A stretch of DNA of 64,000 bases from Glandiceps talaboti (Eukaryota > Hemichordata > Enteropneusta > Spengelidae), in NCBI RefSeq assembly GCF_964340395.1, contig NC_135566.1:18596501-18660500 (forward strand), in the 5' to 3' direction. Below the pieces are notes generated by a model, which saw nothing but the letters and a program-made list of their open reading frames with translations, was not told the origin of the DNA and searched no databases. The first letter of the stretch is position 1. Each line of letters starts with the position of its first letter. This document shows, in pieces, positions 59,450 through 64,000 of the stretch. The translations under genes were made by a program, and so were the position numbers.

Positions 59450-59915
59450 GATTTATGCAAATATTGAGTGCTGAGCGTAATATAGGTCACATACCAAAGA
59501 AAGAGTGGGTTATGGCCGGCTCCATATAACCAACTGAAAGCAAGGCCTCTGATTGGCCAAGTCGGTCTATCTGTAGTATAATAGTCTTTATACTACGGCC
59601 TTGATCATTCCGGTTGGTTATATGCACAGGGGCATGTAATATTTCATAGATTGTTGTTTTCTTATTGCTTAGAGAGAATGCCGTTTTCTTAGGAAAATAT
59701 CGTACGAATCTTGCTGCTACAAATGAATAAATCTCTATACTACGAAGAAATACATGTTGGAATATATAATCATAGGGTTGTTATATTTAGTCTGTAGACC
59801 TCGAAAACAACAATCTATCACATATTACACGCCCCTGTGGTTATATGGAGCCATAACCCACTCTTTCGTAGGGGTGTGGTTACACTCAGCACTCAATTTG
59901 CATGCAACAAATCAA
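59450..59915. mobile_element. Foldback element with a nested insertion, upstream of the EGF/CPCC gene
   Basis: Outer arms share ATTGAGTGCTGAG, GAAAGAGTGGGTTATGG, CCATATAACCA, CAGGGGC.TGTAATAT and ATAGATTGTTGTTTTC. The left arm is interrupted at about 59,536-59,620 by a segment with its own ATAACCAAC/GTTGGTTAT ends. Confidence 0.75.
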
Positions 59916-59937
59916 GTTACCCATAACCCTCCCGCGA

Positions 59938-60299
59938 ACTTGTTGACTATCTATAATACAGTCATTCGTGCCATGTTATCAGCCAGTGGCAGGACTGAAC
60001 AACACGACGTACAACTGCAGACACCAGACCGTGGACGAACAGAACATGTTACAAACAGGGAAAGTAAACAAATAAATTGGATTAATAACACTTTGCTCAG
60101 CATGTTGGAACAGCAGAAACTCGTATTACACACCATGGTTTTACAAGAACAGTTCTATGGCATATCACATGAAATGCCAGGGGAACTGGACATTTGTTTG
60201 TGCAGTGAGTCTGCCACATACATTCCAAACATAGAAATCATCTTCAAGTTATATTCTGTTGTGTCCCTGTACATTGATTCCGTGTGTACCTCTTGCTGA
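59938..60299 (+). CDS. Unrecognised ORF or terminal exon
   Basis: Open frame ending TGA at 60299. A possible acceptor (CTATAATACAG|) at about 59,961 precedes IRAMLSASGRTEQHDVQLQT. The body is hydrophilic and probably helical (QINWINNTLLSMLEQQKLVL), with an LQEQFYG segment. Composition is more protein-like than most ORFs here. The frame also runs upstream through an inverted repeat to 59754. It could be a decayed transposon protein or an exon of an unknown gene. Confidence 0.3.
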
Positions 60300-60381
60300 G
60301 TAATTCCCTACTAAAAGTTATCGATAGTTCTTATTGACATTTGAAAAGAGATTCAAAGATTGTCAGTAAATAAATATCGAC

Positions 60382-60659
60382 TTAAAGTGGCCATATGGAT
60401 GAGAATTTGGTATTTATTTTGGATTTTTATTTGATAAAACAAATTCACCATGTGTTTATACTTTATAAGTTTGTTATTGTACGTACAATAACAAACATTT
60501 TATACATTGTTTAATGTTTTGCAGTTTATTGAGTTATGAACATAGACTTAGTATATGTTATTACACATTATTTTTTCAAGTATAAACACATAATGAATTT
60601 GTTTTATCAAATAAAAATCCAAAATAAATACCAAACTCTCATCCATATGGCCACTTTAA
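60382..60659. mobile_element. TTAAAGTGGCCATATGG-family element, copy 4 (intact)
   Basis: Complete 278-bp palindrome: TTAAAGTGGCCATATGGATG left and its complement right, centre TTGTTATTGTACGTACAATA. Outer TTAA at both ends may be the target duplication. Confidence 0.85.
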
Positions 60660-60664
60660 CAGGT

Positions 60665-62340
60665 CTATGGCCTTAAAAACTGTTCATATCAAATGCTGGA
60701 ATGTAAGAACAAGTCTCTGCTGTTCTAACATGCTGCGCCAAGTGTTATTAATTTAATCCACTGAGTTATTTGCTTTACACCCATTTTAACATATTCCGCT
60801 TGTCCACAATCTGATGTCAGTAGTTGTATCTCAAGTTACCAATCTAGTGATTTATGAGCACCGTGGCACCGTTGCGAAATCCGAGAGATGACTTTTTGCA
60901 AAGGTATTTTTCGTGTAGTAACGCCCGTAATTAGGATAACAAATCCATCTGATTTGATTGATTAAGTGTACGTGTTTATCATCATGATTATATATGACAA
61001 ATGCTGAATTTAGGATTATGATTACAATTGATGTATGAAAAAGCAGTAGTCCAGAATAAAAGAATAACTCTGTATGTGCCAAATCTGGCAAAATATGACA
61101 TTTTTCCCCGCTTGTTTTCTAACCAATCACATTGAACCTTTTGAAGTACTTCTCGTCATATCGCGGGTAATATAAACTAATATATGCATGGTGTACTAAG
61201 AGTAGGGAAATATGATTGGACATCCTCGTAAAACAACATTAACGAGGTCTCTTTGTGGCATTTTGTCCTATTTTAAATTTGTTGAACTAGATGGAAAAAC
61301 AACGTTAGGAAGGAATTGGAAAAGTTCAAAACTACATGTTGAAAATTCAAAAAATCTTTGCCATATATCCGTACATATCTTTATAAACCCACGGGAATGT
61401 ATCTTAAGTTTTTAAAGTGTATAAACATATGCTGAAATCTTGAGGTTGTTTGCTCCACGTCACCATGGATACAGAGCCCATACAGAGTCGTCTTTGATTT
61501 TGATGGTGATGTTAAACCTTGGTTTGAGGTTAAAAAAAGGGGTGGGGTGGGGTGAGGGTTGGGTTGGTGGCTTTAAACCATTTTAACGTTTGGTTGTCTC
61601 AAATTAAAGCTTATAATTTACCACGTTAAACTCGACCGCACAACGCAGGTTTTCCCCGGGTACTCATGCGCTGCAGTAACACCGTACCCATGAGTGATGG
61701 CCCTCACTAGACTTCTTTCTTGGGAGACAAGTGTTTATAATTATGCTTTAATGTAAAGAACTCAAGAATTTAAGCAACAGATTGTTGTAGTGCGTATACT
61801 AATTACGTTGCTACGGGTTGTCCTGTTCGTCCATAAATTATACCCCAATTCTAGTGTCATACATTCTCGACATTATTTATATACTTATCTCCATACCAAT
61901 GTATTCTTTGCTCTGTGTCTCTCTCTGTACATGTATAGTTATTGGCTGGTATGAAGATGACGTCATGTCGGGCTATTTCAAGAGAGGCGAATAGGGCAGA
62001 TCGATAGACGTATCGTTAGGCCAAATCACACCCCCCCCCCATTGGCAATCGTGGTATATCCGTTCTGTGCTGATATATCATAGTATCTAAACATAGTACG
62101 AACAAGTTCAACTGTATACGTAGTAGTCGGTGTTTCTGAGATAAAGGTCAGACATTTGTGTCAACTGTAATTGGGAACTATGACGTAGGCTTAAAGTGCT
62201 TAATATAACAGCAAGACATTTCTTAGAGTAACCCAAATGTTTAGTAACCAACGCGGCTATATTTTATCTCAGATCACTAAAAAGACTGTTTGTTTGTGGT
62301 CTGACATTTTATCAAGATTGTTTGTTGAGCTAGACGATAA
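60665..62340. other. No gene recognised
   Basis: Mixed sequence. Includes an inverted CCAAT (ATTGGCTGG, 61,941) 16 bases before a perfect TGACGTCA (61,958-61,965), G/T-rich (GGGGT)n at 61,540, and a poly-C run at 62,031. Confidence 0.45.
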
Positions 62341-62349
62341 CATGTCAGA

Positions 62350-62424
62350 TACAAACGTTTTATACAACGTACGGCTAGACCGACTTGGCCAATCAGAGGC
62401 TTTGAATTCGGTTGGTTTATGTAT
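62350..62424. mobile_element. Second copy of the nested element at 59,536-59,620
   Basis: Contains AGACCGACTTGGCCAATCAG and AGGCTTTGAATTCGGTTGGT, the complement of the 59,536 insertion. Confidence 0.6.
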
Positions 62425-62497
62425 ACAACAGACACTGGTGGAAAGATAAACAACAAGGCGGAGCCGCGTTGTTTATCTTTCCACCGGTGTCTATTGT
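62425..62497. repeat. 73-bp near-perfect palindrome
   Basis: ACAACAGACACTGGTGGAAA and GATAAACAAC... mirrored around GGCGGAGCCG with one or two mismatches. Confidence 0.85.
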
Positions 62498-62710
62498 ACT
62501 TCGGTGTGAACTTTCGGGGGGGGGGGAGGATTTTGAGAAAAAAATTGTCGGAAGGTGAAGGATGAAAAAAAAATTAATCCCATAATACCTTGAGAAAAAA
62601 TTGTTCTAACAGACAGAAAGTAAAAAAAAATTGTTGTGATGTGCTGAAGTCAGCTAAATTTGGGCGGGAATAAAGGGAAGGGGACTCCGAACACCATCAA
62701 TATTAAATAA

Positions 62711-62970
62711 GGCAGACGATAAAATGTAGCAGTGTTAGTAAGATTTTTGTTCAGACAGACGATAAAATGTAGCAGTGTTTAGTAAGATTTTTGTTCAGGC
62801 AGACGATAAAATGTAGCAGTGTTAGTAAGATTTTTGTTCAGGCATACGATAAAATGTAGCAGTGTTAGTAAGATTTTTATTCAGGCAGACGATAAAATGT
62901 ATCGGTGTTAGTAAGATTTTGTTCAGGCAGACGATAAAATGTAGCAGTATTAGTAAGATTTTTGTCAAGT
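62711..62970. repeat. 43- to 44-bp tandem repeat, 6 copies
   Basis: GCAGACGATAAAATGTAGCA then GTGTTAGTAAGATTTTTGTT, repeated with few differences. Confidence 0.95.
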
Positions 62971-62974
62971 CAGA

Positions 62975-63725
62975 CTACGTTTAGTTAAAGGTTTCGTGAT
63001 TTTTATTGACGTGTATTATCGATCGCGACCATACCAAAACTGATCCTCAGCTCACAAGTGACCAATTAATTGCCTATCAACTGTTGTATGTAGCTATGGA
63101 CACAAAAATTAAAAGGTATTGATAATAGAAATTCCATGTAAAACAAAATAAGTTTTAATCTAGATTCTAGTCAAGGTGGTAAATGCAGACATTAGCCGAA
63201 TGACCTTCAAATACATTCTACAGTGAACTGCACACTGTCAGTCAAACGTTTACCGAACGTGTACAGTCATCTATAGTACATATCATACGGAGAGCAAAAT
63301 AGAAGTAGTAAGTAGTAAGTGCCATCGGTAACTACGTTGTCCAATGTAGTAGATTCAACATTGGTGACAGAGGGGCTTTAGGTATGTAGACATGAACACC
63401 TAGTAATCAAGATAGTGTAAACACTGAATGATAAGCTCAGGTTGCAGGAAAAATTGCAACCAGAAACGCCACCCTACTTTGAATGTAATGACATCAATGT
63501 AATAACATTATTATCGCAACAAATGTGAAGATTGTGAATATGTCAGTTTCCTGATAGACGATCTACCACTGTCATATTTAGACGAATACTATCAGTATTG
63601 TAAGGACTATGAGTTTTAGATACATTCCAAATTTACATTCCCAAGTCGGGTTGGCGGAGTCTTCTAAATCTGTGAATATAAAACATGATATACAAAGTTA
63701 TTGCATGGACATTCTATTGCTCATC
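62975..63725. other. No gene recognised
   Basis: Ordinary sequence between the 43-bp array and the microsatellite next to the paralogous exon; no exon seen. Confidence 0.45.
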
Positions 63726-63735
63726 TTTGTATTCA

Positions 63736-63736
<1 letters not shown>

Positions 63737-63802
<66 letters not shown>

Positions 63803-63859
63803 ATGTATGTGTGCATACATGTGTGTATGTATGTATGTATGTATGTATGTATGTATGTA

Positions 63860-63940
<81 letters not shown>

Positions 63941-63942
63941 TC
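63737..63942. repeat. (GTCT)n(GTAT)n(TG)n microsatellite
   Basis: About 205 bp, ending nine bases before the donor site of the paralogous CPCC exon. Confidence 0.97.
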
Positions 63943-63950
63943 GTCCATAC

Positions 63951-64000
63951 CTTTTTCCAATGCCTCACATATCTCGTCAACAAAACAGCAAGGGCAGATT
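63951..64000 (-). CDS. CPCC-module exon of a paralogous neighbour gene, partial
   Basis: The last 50 bases read, on the minus strand, ICPCCFVDEICEALEK and end in AAAAG|GTATGG, a phase-1 donor. This matches the CPCC exon of the EGF/CPCC gene (SCPCCTVGETCEAD) in spacing, residues and exit phase. The exon continues beyond the window. It implies a second gene of the same type immediately upstream, in the same orientation. Confidence 0.75.

Overview
The window is animal (bilaterian) nuclear DNA. Coding sequence is broken into short exons by long, AT-rich, repeat-filled introns, and three multi-exon genes plus the edge of a fourth can be read from splice sites and protein families. Nothing bacterial, organellar or viral was recognised. 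The species cannot be fixed from sequence alone. Frequent microsatellites, many short inverted-repeat elements, tRNA-derived SINE-like sequences and the gene order suggest a marine invertebrate, possibly a deuterostome.

Layout. (1) 1-16,067: no coding exon recognised; tandem repeats and small inverted-repeat elements. (2) 16,068-26,875, minus strand: eight consecutive exons of a KDM2-type (FBXL10/11) JmjC histone H3K36 demethylase, 303 codons open across all junctions. The start codon is unresolved, and the downstream CXXC, PHD, F-box and LRR exons are not seen. (3) 25,582-45,194, plus strand: an ORAI store-operated calcium channel in three coding exons (262 aa in the proposed model). Its proposed first exon sits inside a KDM2 intron and its second intron is about 15.8 kb. 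(4) 50,694-59,195, minus strand: a complete seven-exon gene for a 213-aa secreted protein with a signal peptide, three EGF-like modules, a small CPCC cysteine module, a 21-nt microexon and a GPI-anchor-like tail. All its introns are phase 1. (5) 63,951-64,000, minus strand: the end of an exon encoding the same CPCC module, so a tandem paralogue of gene 4 probably begins beyond the right edge.

KDM2 and ORAI are divergently transcribed. From memory, human KDM2B and ORAI1 have the same head-to-head arrangement at 12q24.31, so this looks like ancient microsynteny. The two proteins have unrelated roles (chromatin demethylation; plasma-membrane calcium entry). The linkage more likely reflects shared or interleaved regulatory DNA than a common pathway.

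The rest is repetitive. There are at least six dispersed families with two to five copies each, several perfect or near-perfect hairpin elements (one with a clear 9-bp target-site duplication), a 61-bp minisatellite of about 19 copies, a 43-bp and a 97-bp tandem array, and long tetranucleotide microsatellites. Coordinates of repeat edges are by eye and may be off by a few to some tens of bases.
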